Shown here: in pieces, positions 6,826 through 13,757 of the stretch
How positions within the stretch are numbered: position 1 is the first letter of the stretch
How the letters are laid out: each line of letters opens with the position of its first letter
Origin: Verrucomicrobiota bacterium
Lineage (GTDB): Bacteria > Verrucomicrobiota > Verrucomicrobiia > Chthoniobacterales > UBA10450
Assembly (NCBI GenBank): GCA_003219115.1
Contig: QHPN01000076.1
Span: 1 to 14,373, forward strand
Length of the DNA stretch: 14,373 nucleotides
Direction of reading: 5' to 3'
Program-made: the position numbers and the translations under genes
Notes under the pieces: generated by a model
Told to the model about the DNA's origin: nothing
Database searches by the model: none
Seen by the model: only the letters and a program-made list of their open reading frames with translations

Positions 6826-7875
6826 TCACTCTGTTGGGTTCAAGGTCAATACGTTGGGTGCTGTCGTACGGCGACTGGCGTTTGGAAGCAGCCGTTCCTT
6901 GGACGCTCCATCGTTCATCTCCGCAATGTCCTCGATCTCGGCGACGGTCGAAACGTGTTGGAACTTTTCGCGCAGCGCTTTCGCTTCCGGAAAATTTTTT
7001 GAATAGGCCATCAGGCGTGCGCGCATGGAACGCATGGCTTGTTCCTCGTCGCCCCAATCGTCGGCGTGACGGCGGCAATGCTCGATGATCACATTCCAGC
7101 GCTCTGATAACTCTGGCGTGGGCAACAGCTCGCCGGTTACGAGATAATGTTTAATCTGCTTGAAAATCCACGGTGCGCTCATCGCCGCGCGACCGATCAT
7201 AACGCCGGAAATTTTCGTCTCAGCGCGCCGGCGCGCGACTTCGTGGGCGGAAAACAAATCGCCATTGCCGATTACCGGTATCGTTACCGTTTCCGCTACC
7301 TCCCCAATGACGCGCCAGTCTGCCTCCCCCGAATAACCTTGCGCCCGGGTGCGGCCGTGGACGGCAAGAGCGGCGATGCCACATTCCTGCAAAATTTCCG
7401 CGACGCGCACCGCATTGATGGAATCGGCATCCCAGCCAATTCGAATTTTTGCTGTCACGGGCAATGGCGCGACCGCTTGTACTACGGCTTTGGCGACGCC
7501 GGTGAGTGTGGGGCAATCCTTCAGGAGAGCGGAGCCGCCGTTTTTCGCGACCACTTTGTTAACCGGGCAGCCAAAGTTCAGGTCGATGAAATCGGGGGTA
7601 ATCCAATCGACGACCTGCTTCGCAGCCTCCGCCATGTGAGCCGGGTCGGCGCCAAAAAGCTGGACGCCGAGCGGCCTCTCGCCTTCGTCGAAATCGAGAT
7701 ATTCGCGGGTGCGCTCGTTGCGGCGAAAGACGCCTTCAGCGGAAACGAATTCGGTGACAAGAACATCTGCGCCGTAGCGTTTGCAGATTTGACGAAAAAT
7801 TTTGTCGGTCACGCCCGCCATCGGGGCGAGATAAAGGGGGAAGGCGTTCGTGAAGCAAGGGAGCCCGGCGTTCAT
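6826..7875 (-). CDS. dusB: tRNA-dihydrouridine synthase (DusB-like)
   Basis: Flavin enzyme that reduces specific uridines in tRNA to dihydrouridine using NADPH. The 349-aa protein has the FMN-binding TIM barrel: LAPMAGVTDKIFR (16-28), VQLFGADP, then DFIDLNFGCPVNKVV with the catalytic cysteine C103. TAKIRIGWD (141-149), AVHGRTRAQGYSG (171-183), VIGNGDLFS (201-209) and MIGRAAM (226-232) follow; the last two bind the flavin phosphate. The helical tRNA-binding domain follows (about 260-325). The tail after 325 is low in recognisable signal. ATG 7875 begins immediately before the barrel. The A-type Fe-S gene follows after 10 nt. The subfamily (DusB) is judged from overall motif order and is less sure than the Dus family call. 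Confidence 0.92.
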   Translation of the reverse strand: MNAGLPCFTNAFPLYLAPMAGVTDKIFRQICKRYGADVLVTEFVSAEGVFRRNERTREYLDFDEGERPLGVQLFGADPAHMAEAAKQVVDWITPDFIDLNFGCPVNKVVAKNGGSALLKDCPTLTGVAKAVVQAVAPLPVTAKIRIGWDADSINAVRVAEILQECGIAALAVHGRTRAQGYSGEADWRVIGEVAETVTIPVIGNGDLFSAHEVARRRAETKISGVMIGRAAMSAPWIFKQIKHYLVTGELLPTPELSERWNVIIEHCRRHADDWGDEEQAMRSMRARLMAYSKNFPEAKALREKFQHVSTVAEIEDIAEMNDGASKERLLPNASRRTTAPNVLTLNPTE

Positions 7876-7993
7876 CGTCGATATTATCTCACAAATTGGA
7901 CCCGCGCGCAGGCTCGTCGGTCCGGAATGAAGGGCACGAGGGACGAAGGAAGCCCGAATGTTTAATGACGAAAGCTAGTGGCGGCCCTTTTCC

Positions 7994-8509
7994 TCATTCA
8001 ACTGCTGGCTCGCCGCGCAGCAGCGCTGCTACTTCGTCCTGCACCCGTTCGAGCTCGCTCAGGCGCAACTGTGGATCTCGCACGATGAAAACATCGCCAT
8101 TTTCCCGGTGCTCGTAGATGAGCAGGCGATCGCCGTTGGCAAATTCCGTGCGCACTTGTTTGAGGACGCGTTTACGTTCGAGCATAACCGCTAGAACAAA
8201 GCTGGCGTTTGCCGGCGGCTCCGGCTGCGTTATCAGGCGGCGGAAAAGTTGCTCGGCGTTTTCTTTTGGCAGCGCTTCGGGAGCCGGTGGCGGCGCCGGT
8301 TCGAACTTCGTTTTCCAAAATGAAAACGGCTGGATGTTTTCATTGCGATCGCGCCAGGCTTCTTCGCTCAAATCCTCACGCCGGAAACCGTCACCTTCGC
8401 GATAAAGCAAGGTATAGAAAACTTCCCCGGGCGCGAAGGGCCGATGGGTGGCGTTGCAAATTTCCGAGCGCTGCTTGATCGGCCAATCAGTCGCCAACGG
8501 ATTAATCAT
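7994..8509 (-). CDS. Conserved hypothetical protein coupled to the LptF/G-like gene
   Basis: A 171-aa soluble protein of unknown function. Its N-terminal part reads MINPLATDWPIKQRSEICN, then FAPGEVFYTLLYREGDGF and RREDLSEEAW. This is a pattern I associate with uncharacterised proteins of Verrucomicrobia/Planctomycetes whose members start with a C-x(n)-F-xx-G-E-xF-Y block. A proline-rich stretch (71-80) and a charged helical C-terminus (ERKRVLKQV, then LSELERVQDEVAALL) follow. There is no signal peptide or membrane helix. The frame is open further upstream to 8953, but ATG 8509 overlaps the permease stop as ATGA (8506-8509). This fixes the start and shows translational coupling, hinting at a role with that permease or a shared need for expression level. 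Confidence 0.75.
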   Translation of the reverse strand: MINPLATDWPIKQRSEICNATHRPFAPGEVFYTLLYREGDGFRREDLSEEAWRDRNENIQPFSFWKTKFEPAPPPAPEALPKENAEQLFRRLITQPEPPANASFVLAVMLERKRVLKQVRTEFANGDRLLIYEHRENGDVFIVRDPQLRLSELERVQDEVAALLRGEPAVE

Positions 8510-9639
8510 CGCGCAAGTATACGGCGCGGCAGAAGCCAGCGAAAGTCGGAAGGATCGCGATTGGAGGAGCGCAGTTGCAGCAAATAGAGTCCGATTGTTC
8601 CAAAAACGATGACAGGGGCCCAACCGGCAATCCAGGCCGGGATCCGGTCGCCTTCGCCCAGCGCGAGGAAAAAGTGCGTGGAAAAGTTCAATGCGAAAAC
8701 GAGCAGAATGGCGGAAGCGACGCTGGTAAGGACACCGCGGCGCGAAAAACCAACCCCGAGCGGCGCGGCAATAAGCGCGACGACGAGACAGGTCCACGGC
8801 AGCGCGATTCGATAATGGTAATGTGTCCGAAAAGGCGCCAGCAAAGTGTCCGGGAAATCGGAATTGAAGTTCAAGTAGTCGCGCAATTCCGGGAGACTCA
8901 TCAGTTCGGCGCGCATGTTGGCGCTGCGCAAACGATAGGGCGTTTCGCTCCAATGCCGGATGACCACATTCGGCTCCAGCGATTCGGAAGTAATGTTACC
9001 GGCGGCATCGTAGTGCACGATCTTCGCCGGGGAGAGTGTCCAGGCATGATCATGCAGGTCGAATTCCGCGCGTTCGGCCAGAAAAGCCATGGTAACGTGA
9101 TCGGAGGAATCCTGTTGCAGCACCTCGACATTGTCGAAAACGTTGGATTTTGGCCGGAGACGTTGGATGAACCAGGTGCGTGACTCCCGCCGGTTGCGGA
9201 AAATTTGTCCTTCGCCGCCGCTGCCACTTTTATCTTCGGCCAGGAAAATTTTTCGCACCATTTCGGCGTGGGGCGCCACCGAATAATTTAGGGCGAAACA
9301 AGCGGCGGTTGTCAGAATACCGAGAATAAAGAGCGGCCTGAGGATGCGGATGAGACTGGTGCCAGCGGTCAGCATGGAGACAATCTCATTAGCACGCGAC
9401 ATGCGACCGAGAACGAAAAGGAGCGCCAGCAGGAGCGCGACCGGCAGTAGGATGACCAGAATCTGCGGGATTTGCGTGGCGTAAAATTCCAGGACGCGCC
9501 CGAGAGTAAAGTGCAGGTCGAAGAAGGTCGAAATGCTGTCGCTGATATCGAAGATCAGCCAGATCGCAATGAAGCCGACGATGCAGTAAATGTAGGCCTG
9601 CAGGAAGTTTCGGGTGATATATCGATCAAATGAGTTCAC
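8506..9639 (-). CDS. LptF/LptG family lipopolysaccharide export permease
   Basis: Inner-membrane subunit of the LptB2FG transporter that extracts lipopolysaccharide and passes it to the periplasmic bridge. The 377-aa protein has the YjgP/YjgQ layout. Three N-terminal helices lie at about 14-35, 57-79 and 101-120, with GRMSRANEIVSMLTAGTS between the second and third. A large periplasmic beta-jellyroll domain runs from about 125 to 270. Three more helices follow at about 280-297, 303-326 and 334-355. The ORF is open to 9843, inside the divergent helicase gene; I chose GTG 9639 because it gives VNSFDRYITRNFL, the usual family start, with GGAAAG just upstream. The next gene overlaps by ATGA. Only one LptF/G paralogue is in the window; F or G cannot be decided. 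Confidence 0.87.
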   Translation of the reverse strand: MNSFDRYITRNFLQAYIYCIVGFIAIWLIFDISDSISTFFDLHFTLGRVLEFYATQIPQILVILLPVALLLALLFVLGRMSRANEIVSMLTAGTSLIRILRPLFILGILTTAACFALNYSVAPHAEMVRKIFLAEDKSGSGGEGQIFRNRRESRTWFIQRLRPKSNVFDNVEVLQQDSSDHVTMAFLAERAEFDLHDHAWTLSPAKIVHYDAAGNITSESLEPNVVIRHWSETPYRLRSANMRAELMSLPELRDYLNFNSDFPDTLLAPFRTHYHYRIALPWTCLVVALIAAPLGVGFSRRGVLTSVASAILLVFALNFSTHFFLALGEGDRIPAWIAGWAPVIVFGTIGLYLLQLRSSNRDPSDFRWLLPRRILAR

Positions 9640-9681
9640 AACGCTTTCCGAACGGCTCGGGCTAGGCTCTAATTTAACGTC

Positions 9682-11664
9682 ATGATTGCGCTGCGCGACT
9701 CCATTGGCTCGGATTTGGCAGAACGAACGGAGTCGATTTTTGCGCCCGACGGACTGCTGGCGAGGGCGAAAAATTTCGAGCGACGTCCGCAGCAACAACA
9801 AATGGCAGTGGCCATGGCGCGCGCCCTGGAAGAGGAGCGCCATCTAGTGGTGGAAGCGGGCACCGGCGTCGGCAAATCCTTGGCGTATCTGGTTCCTGCG
9901 GTTCTGTTCGCCCTCGGGCAAAAGAAGAAGGCCATCATCTCGACCCATACCATCAATCTTCAGGAGCAACTTCTCTACAAAGACATTCCGATTCTGCAGA
10001 AAGTTCTGCCGGAGACTTTTGATGCGGCGTTAATCAAAGGCCGCCAGAATTATATTTGTCCCCGCCGGCTTTTGCGTGCGCGCGAGCAGCAAAACGATCT
10101 CTTTACCGGGCCAGAGCAGAACGAACTGGAAGAAATCGCCGCGTGGGCGGCACGGACACGAGACGGCACTCTCAGCGATTTGTCGTTCGAGCCAAACGCG
10201 AAGATCTGGGCGCAGGTTTGCAGTGAAGCCCACATTTGCACCCGGAAAGTTTGTGGACAAAGCGATCGCTGTTTTTATCAGCGGGCCCGCCGAAAATTCG
10301 AGAACGCGCCGGTCGTGGTCATTAATCACACCCTGCTCTTTATGTTGCTGGGCGGAGTCGAGGAACAGATGGAACGCGAGAGTGGGTTTCTGTTTCCCGA
10401 GGATTTTTTGATTTTGGATGAAGCACACACGGTGGAGCAAACGGCTTCGCGCCAGATCGGACAGGTTGTTTCGCAATACATGCTGCGTGCAACAGTGCAG
10501 CGCCTTTACAACGCGCGGTCGAAGAGGGGGCTGTTTACCGTTACTCGTGATGCCGCGGGCGTTCGTCTGGCCGCGGAAATCGTCGATGAGATCGACAGAT
10601 TTTTCGAGACGCTTGGGGCGCGCTGCGATTTTCGCAAAGGCCACGAGTTTCGCGTCCGCCAGGCCGAAATTGTATCGGACACCATCACTGGTCGTCTGAT
10701 CGCATTGCAATCGCGTGTAGCCAACGTGGCGAAACAGCAGGATGACGAAATGTTAAAGTCCGAACTGCTTGAACTTGGCCGGCGCATTGCGGAGGCACGC
10801 TCCGGAATCGGAGTTTTTCTGGAACAATCCGCGCGCAACCACGTTTACTGGGTGGAACGGACGGGTAAGGTCGGACAACTGCTAACACTGAATGCCGTCC
10901 CGATCGATATCGCACCGGCCTTACGACAAATTCTTTTTCGCGAAGGGCGGACCTGCATCATGACGAGCGCGACGTTGGGCGTCGGGAGGAAAGATCTGGC
11001 GTATTTTCGCACGCGTGTCGGTGCCGACGAAGCCGAGGCGCTCCAGCTCGGCAGTCCGTTCAATTTCAATCAGCAGATGAAAATATTTGTGGTGCGCAAA
11101 ATGCCTGATCCGCGGGATGCCGAATATGAAAATGCGCTCGAACATTGGATCGAACATTTCGTCGGGAAAACCGATGGACACGCCTTTGTCTTGTTCACGA
11201 GTTATCGCGTGATGCAGGAGTTAGCGGGGCGAATGGAAAATTTCTGCGCGGAACATGACTTGAATCTGCTGCTGCAAGGTGGCGGCATGCCGCGGACGAA
11301 ATTGCTCGAGCGATTCAAGACGACGCCACGCAGCGTGCTTTTTGGGACCGACAGTTTCTGGAGCGGGGTTGATGTGCCGGGTGACGCGCTGCGCAATGTC
11401 ATCATCACGCGGCTGCCTTTTGCCGTGCCGGATCATCCTTTGATTGAAGCGAAGCTGGAAAGCATCGAAACAGGAGGTGGCGATGCTTTCACGGAATACT
11501 CGCTTCCGGAAGCCATCTTGAAATTGCGCCAAGGAGTGGGCCGACTCATCCGGACGAAAAGCGATCACGGCATCATCGTCATTCTCGATAATCGAATCGT
11601 GACGAAACCGTACGGCCGCGCCTTCATGAGCGCGCTGCCGAAGTGCCCGGTGGAGATCTTATAA
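9682..11664 (+). CDS. dinG: DinG-like Fe-S superfamily 2 DNA helicase
   Basis: ATP-dependent 5'-3' helicase of the XPD/DinG group, acting on damaged or structured DNA. The 660-aa protein has Walker A AGTGVGKS (59-66) and the Fe-S cysteines C126, C186, C191 and C197, with the same 5- and 6-residue spacing as in E. coli DinG plus an extra C180. DEAH is at 246-249 and TSAT at 428-431. The second RecA domain has TDSFWSGVDVPG (556-567) and motif VI QGVGRLIR (617-624). There is no exonuclease domain. ATG 9682 is 42 nt from the divergent permease start, which leaves little room for two promoters; no LexA box is present there. In E. coli dinG is LexA-regulated. Here it lies inside the segment between the two imuB halves, next to the box of imuB(C), though on its downstream side. 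YoaA-type naming is an alternative. Confidence 0.9.
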   Translation: MIALRDSIGSDLAERTESIFAPDGLLARAKNFERRPQQQQMAVAMARALEEERHLVVEAGTGVGKSLAYLVPAVLFALGQKKKAIISTHTINLQEQLLYKDIPILQKVLPETFDAALIKGRQNYICPRRLLRAREQQNDLFTGPEQNELEEIAAWAARTRDGTLSDLSFEPNAKIWAQVCSEAHICTRKVCGQSDRCFYQRARRKFENAPVVVINHTLLFMLLGGVEEQMERESGFLFPEDFLILDEAHTVEQTASRQIGQVVSQYMLRATVQRLYNARSKRGLFTVTRDAAGVRLAAEIVDEIDRFFETLGARCDFRKGHEFRVRQAEIVSDTITGRLIALQSRVANVAKQQDDEMLKSELLELGRRIAEARSGIGVFLEQSARNHVYWVERTGKVGQLLTLNAVPIDIAPALRQILFREGRTCIMTSATLGVGRKDLAYFRTRVGADEAEALQLGSPFNFNQQMKIFVVRKMPDPRDAEYENALEHWIEHFVGKTDGHAFVLFTSYRVMQELAGRMENFCAEHDLNLLLQGGGMPRTKLLERFKTTPRSVLFGTDSFWSGVDVPGDALRNVIITRLPFAVPDHPLIEAKLESIETGGGDAFTEYSLPEAILKLRQGVGRLIRTKSDHGIIVILDNRIVTKPYGRAFMSALPKCPVEIL

Positions 11665-11671
11665 TATTGGG

Positions 11672-11691
11672 GGACACGTGCGGTCGTGTCC
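11672..11691 (+). terminator. Hairpin just after the helicase gene
   Basis: GGACACG (11672-11678) and CGTGTCC (11685-11691) form a perfect 7-bp stem with a 6-nt loop, 7 nt after the helicase stop. Only GTTTG follows, so intrinsic termination would be weak; it may simply be another small palindrome. Confidence 0.35.
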
Positions 11692-11717
11692 GTTTGGGTG
11701 CCGACAGCGCGATGCCC

Positions 11718-11790
11718 TCATCCTGAGGGGGGAGCGAAGCGGAGTCGAAGGATCCCGGTGCGTTGCCTTAAAGCTGACGCCACGGGATGA
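11718..11790. repeat. Palindromic repeat (TCATCCTGAGG...GGGATGA) upstream of imuB(C)
   Basis: The element begins TCATCCTGAGGGGGGAGCG, contains GAAGGATCCCGG and ends CACGGGATGA. It shares its outer TCATCC/GGATGA ends with the element at 5509-5620. Both elements lie upstream of a LexA box that drives part of the mutasome (14 nt away here, about 100 nt away at imuA). It is probably a member of a dispersed palindromic family. Confidence 0.6.
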
Positions 11791-11804
11791 CTGGCTTATG
11801 ATTA

Positions 11805-11818
11805 TGTTCGCTTGAACA
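11805..11818 (+). promoter_or_regulatory. LexA-type operator of imuB(C)-dnaE2
   Basis: TGTTCGCTTGAACA is a perfect TGTTC-N4-GAACA palindrome, 28 nt before the GTG of imuB(C). In the direction of transcription the 16-mer ATGTTCGCTTGAACAT differs from the imuA box (ATGTTCACTTGAACAT) by one spacer base. An operator here makes sense only if the C-terminal half is transcribed as its own SOS unit. Confidence 0.83.
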
Positions 11819-11846
11819 TAATTCGAAGGCGCCTTAAAGTGGGCGT

Positions 11847-12944
11847 GTGAATCCGCCTCTTTTGTCGATTCCGCCGGCGGTTTTGCCGGGACCGACGGCC
11901 AAACAGATCGAGCGTGCGAAAGAAACAGAACGCATTCTCTCGATTTTGCATCAGTGGGGGATTCATACCCTTGGTCAATTCGCGGCCTTGCCCCGCGATG
12001 AACTGGCGGCGCGCCTTGGTGCACGCGCGGTTGAACTTTGGGAGCGCGCCAACGGGCGGGCCGAGCGAATTTTAAAACTCGTTTCGCCACCGGAATCGTT
12101 CATCGAAAGTTTTGAGTTCGAAAATGAAATCGAAACGATCGAGCCGTTGCTCTTCATCCTGCGCCGATTTTTGCAGCAGCTGGCAACGCGTTTAAACGCA
12201 ATTTATCTCGTCGCCAAAGAACTGCGGCTGCGTCTCACTTTTGCCGACAAATCAGACTACGAACGCATCTTTAAAATTCCGCAGCCGACCAACAACGAAA
12301 ACATTCTTTTCCGGATGCTGCACACGCATTTGGAAAACTTTACCTCGAAGCATCCGATCGTGGCGGTTGAATTGGAAGCGCAGCCGTCGCGCTCGGTGCG
12401 GCAACAATTTGGACTTTTCGAAACCGCATTGCGCGATCCGATGCAATTGCATGAGACGCTGGCGGGCCTTGTTGGATTACTCGGTGCGAATCGTGTCGGC
12501 ACACCGGTGCTGGAAGAAACCCATCGGCCCGATGCATTCCGGATGGTGCCATTTGTATGGGAATTTCGCCCGCGCCGGACTGGAAATTCTGTAGAGTCCG
12601 CTGTCTCCAGCGGAGACAACCGCCAATCCGGCTCGGATCGTCAGTCCGACTCGGACGCAAATGCGCTGAGGAGAGCGCACACTACAGCGCCGCCAGCCCT
12701 TCGGCGTTTTCGAAAACGAACAAAGGCGACGGTGTTGCTGGAAAATAATCGGCCTGCTCATGTGCGGGCCGCCTCGGTTGACGGAACGACGATAGCTCAG
12801 GACGGGCCGTTTCCGCTTTCAGGAAACTGGTGGGACGAGCTGGCTTGGGCGCGGGTGGAATGGGATGTGGAAATCGAGAATGGGATCATCGCGCGCTGTC
12901 ATTGCGACCAGCATGGGTGGGCGATCGATGGGATTTATGATTAG
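11847..12944 (+). CDS. imuB: ImuB C-terminal half (HhH, little finger, clamp-binding region), split gene
   Basis: This 365-aa ORF matches the second half of ImuB. ILSILHQWGIHTLGQFAALP (30-49) is the helix-hairpin-helix region. The little finger follows (FIESFEFENEIETIEPLLF, about 85-103). QFGLF (187-191) fits the beta-clamp-binding consensus. LGANRVGTPVLEETHRPDAF (212-231) and the C-terminal block SGNWWDELAWARVEWDVE to GIYD are ImuB hallmarks. The palm/fingers half is at 4184-4738 on the opposite strand. It starts at GTG 11847, with its own LexA box 28 nt upstream, and dnaE2 follows after 57 nt. Residues about 248-281 are encoded by an in-frame palindromic element. The first 30 residues (with PPLLSIPPAVL) may be partly new sequence or a diverged copy of the FLAPLSI segment. 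Confidence 0.8.
   Translation: MNPPLLSIPPAVLPGPTAKQIERAKETERILSILHQWGIHTLGQFAALPRDELAARLGARAVELWERANGRAERILKLVSPPESFIESFEFENEIETIEPLLFILRRFLQQLATRLNAIYLVAKELRLRLTFADKSDYERIFKIPQPTNNENILFRMLHTHLENFTSKHPIVAVELEAQPSRSVRQQFGLFETALRDPMQLHETLAGLVGLLGANRVGTPVLEETHRPDAFRMVPFVWEFRPRRTGNSVESAVSSGDNRQSGSDRQSDSDANALRRAHTTAPPALRRFRKRTKATVLLENNRPAHVRAASVDGTTIAQDGPFPLSGNWWDELAWARVEWDVEIENGIIARCHCDQHGWAIDGIYD
12589..12687 (+). repeat. 99-bp in-frame palindrome array inside imuB(C)
   Basis: The stretch is bounded by CTGTAG (12589-12594) and its complement CTACAG (12682-12687). Inside are CCGCTG/CAGCGG (12598-12613), ATCCG/CGGAT (12626-12638), GTCCGA/TCGGAC (12644-12656) and TGCGCT/AGCGCA (12662-12679), each a short hairpin. 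The length is a multiple of three. The Ser/Arg/Asp-rich segment it encodes sits in the variable linker between the THRPDAF and ALRRFR blocks of ImuB, which suggests a tolerated insertion. Confidence 0.7.
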
Positions 12945-13001
12945 CGAGACGTCATCGATTACGAGCAAGAGCAGGAGTGCTCATGCTCGAGGTTTGACTC
13001 C

Positions 13002-13757
13002 ATGTCGTACATCGAACTGCACGCCTGTAGTGCTTTCAGTTTTTTACGCGGCGGATCTTTGCCGGAGCAACTCGCAGAAGTCGTGGCGGAATTGGAAATG
13101 CCGGCGATGGCATTGCTCGATCGCAACGGGGTTTACGGCGCGCAACGGTTTTCGGTGGCGGCGCGCGAGCAAAAAGTGCGGCCGATCATCGGGGCGGAAT
13201 TGACAATGGAAGGCGGCAGTTTGTTGCCGGTGCTGGCGGCAAGCCGCCTCGGCTACGCCAATCTTTGTTCGCTGCTTACCCAGGCGCATCTGCGCAGCAG
13301 TGTGAAAGGGGAGTGCGCAGTGAAGTGGGAGGAGCTGCCGGAATTTGCGCAGGGGCTCGTTGCGCTCTTTGGATGGGGGAGCGCAGGCTGGCAGCCTGCA
13401 GCGTCCGGCAGCTTGCCGGACGCAATTTCTCCACGCGTGGAGCGTTTTGTTCCAGGTTTGCGGCAGGCTGCCGCAAACGGCAGGCTGGCAGCCTGCCCTC
13501 CCCAGAGTGCAGAAGATCGCGTGCAATGTTTAATCGAGGCCTTTGGTCGCGAGAATGTATATGTCGAAGTTCAGCGGCATTTTTTGCGCGGCGAAGATCG
13601 CATCAATCGCGCCCTCATTGATCTGGCTTCGAAATTTCGTTTGGCGGTTATTGCGACTAACGGAGTGCAGTACTGGATGTTTTTACCTGTATCCGCGAGC
13701 ACACCCATCTCGATCTCGCCGGAAAACTTTTATCACAAAACTCCGAGCGACATCTGA
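13002..13757 (+). pseudogene. dnaE2: DnaE2 (ImuC) error-prone polymerase, N-terminal fragment before a frameshift
   Basis: DnaE2/ImuC is the Pol III alpha paralogue that performs mutagenic translesion synthesis with ImuA and ImuB. This 251-aa fragment carries its start: the PHP-domain strand YIELHACSAFSFLRGGSLPE (3-22), with the PHP histidine positions changed as is usual in DnaE2. IGAELTM, FGRENVYVEVQRHFLRGED (181-199) and LAVIATNGVQY (214-224) follow. Canonical sequence ends at Y224; WMFLPVSAS and the rest up to the stop at 13757 are out of frame. Residues about 125-167 come from a palindromic repeat insertion. ATG 13002 has GAGG about 9 nt upstream and lies 57 nt after imuB(C). Unless the shift is a sequence error, full-length enzyme cannot be made. 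Confidence 0.82.
13376..13503 (+). repeat. In-frame array of hairpins inside dnaE2
   Basis: The array is bounded by GGGGAG (13376-13381) and CTCCCC (13498-13503). In order it contains CAGGCT-GGC-AGCCTG, GCGTCCGGCA-GCT-TGCCGGACGC, the perfect palindrome CTCCACGCGTGGAG, TTTGCGGCA-GGC-TGCCGCAAA and GGCAGGCT-GGC-AGCCTGCC. The first and last hairpins are copies of each other. It encodes AGWQPAAS and RLAACPP, peptide phrases I recognise as products of a dispersed repeat in Verrucomicrobia. It lies between the LVALFG and AFGRENVY blocks of the polymerase. Confidence 0.8.

Noticed and set aside
7147..7965. 272-aa plus-strand frame over dus
   Set aside because: It is antisense to a well-supported dihydrouridine synthase, with no recognisable protein features.
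8510..8953. N-terminal extension of the 171-aa hypothetical protein
   Set aside because: The extension overlaps the lptF/G-like gene in another frame; the ATGA junction at 8506-8509 gives the sensible start.
9640..9681. LexA box for the DinG-like helicase
   Set aside because: I looked because dinG is an SOS gene in E. coli, but the 42-nt divergent gap holds no GTTC-N4-GAAC motif.
9640..9843. N-terminal extension of the LptF/G-like permease
   Set aside because: It would overlap the divergent helicase start and adds residues not typical of the family; GTG 9639 has a ribosome site and the normal N-terminus.
13376..13503. CRISPR array
   Set aside because: The repeats are adjacent hairpins of different sequence without regular spacers, and no cas genes are present.
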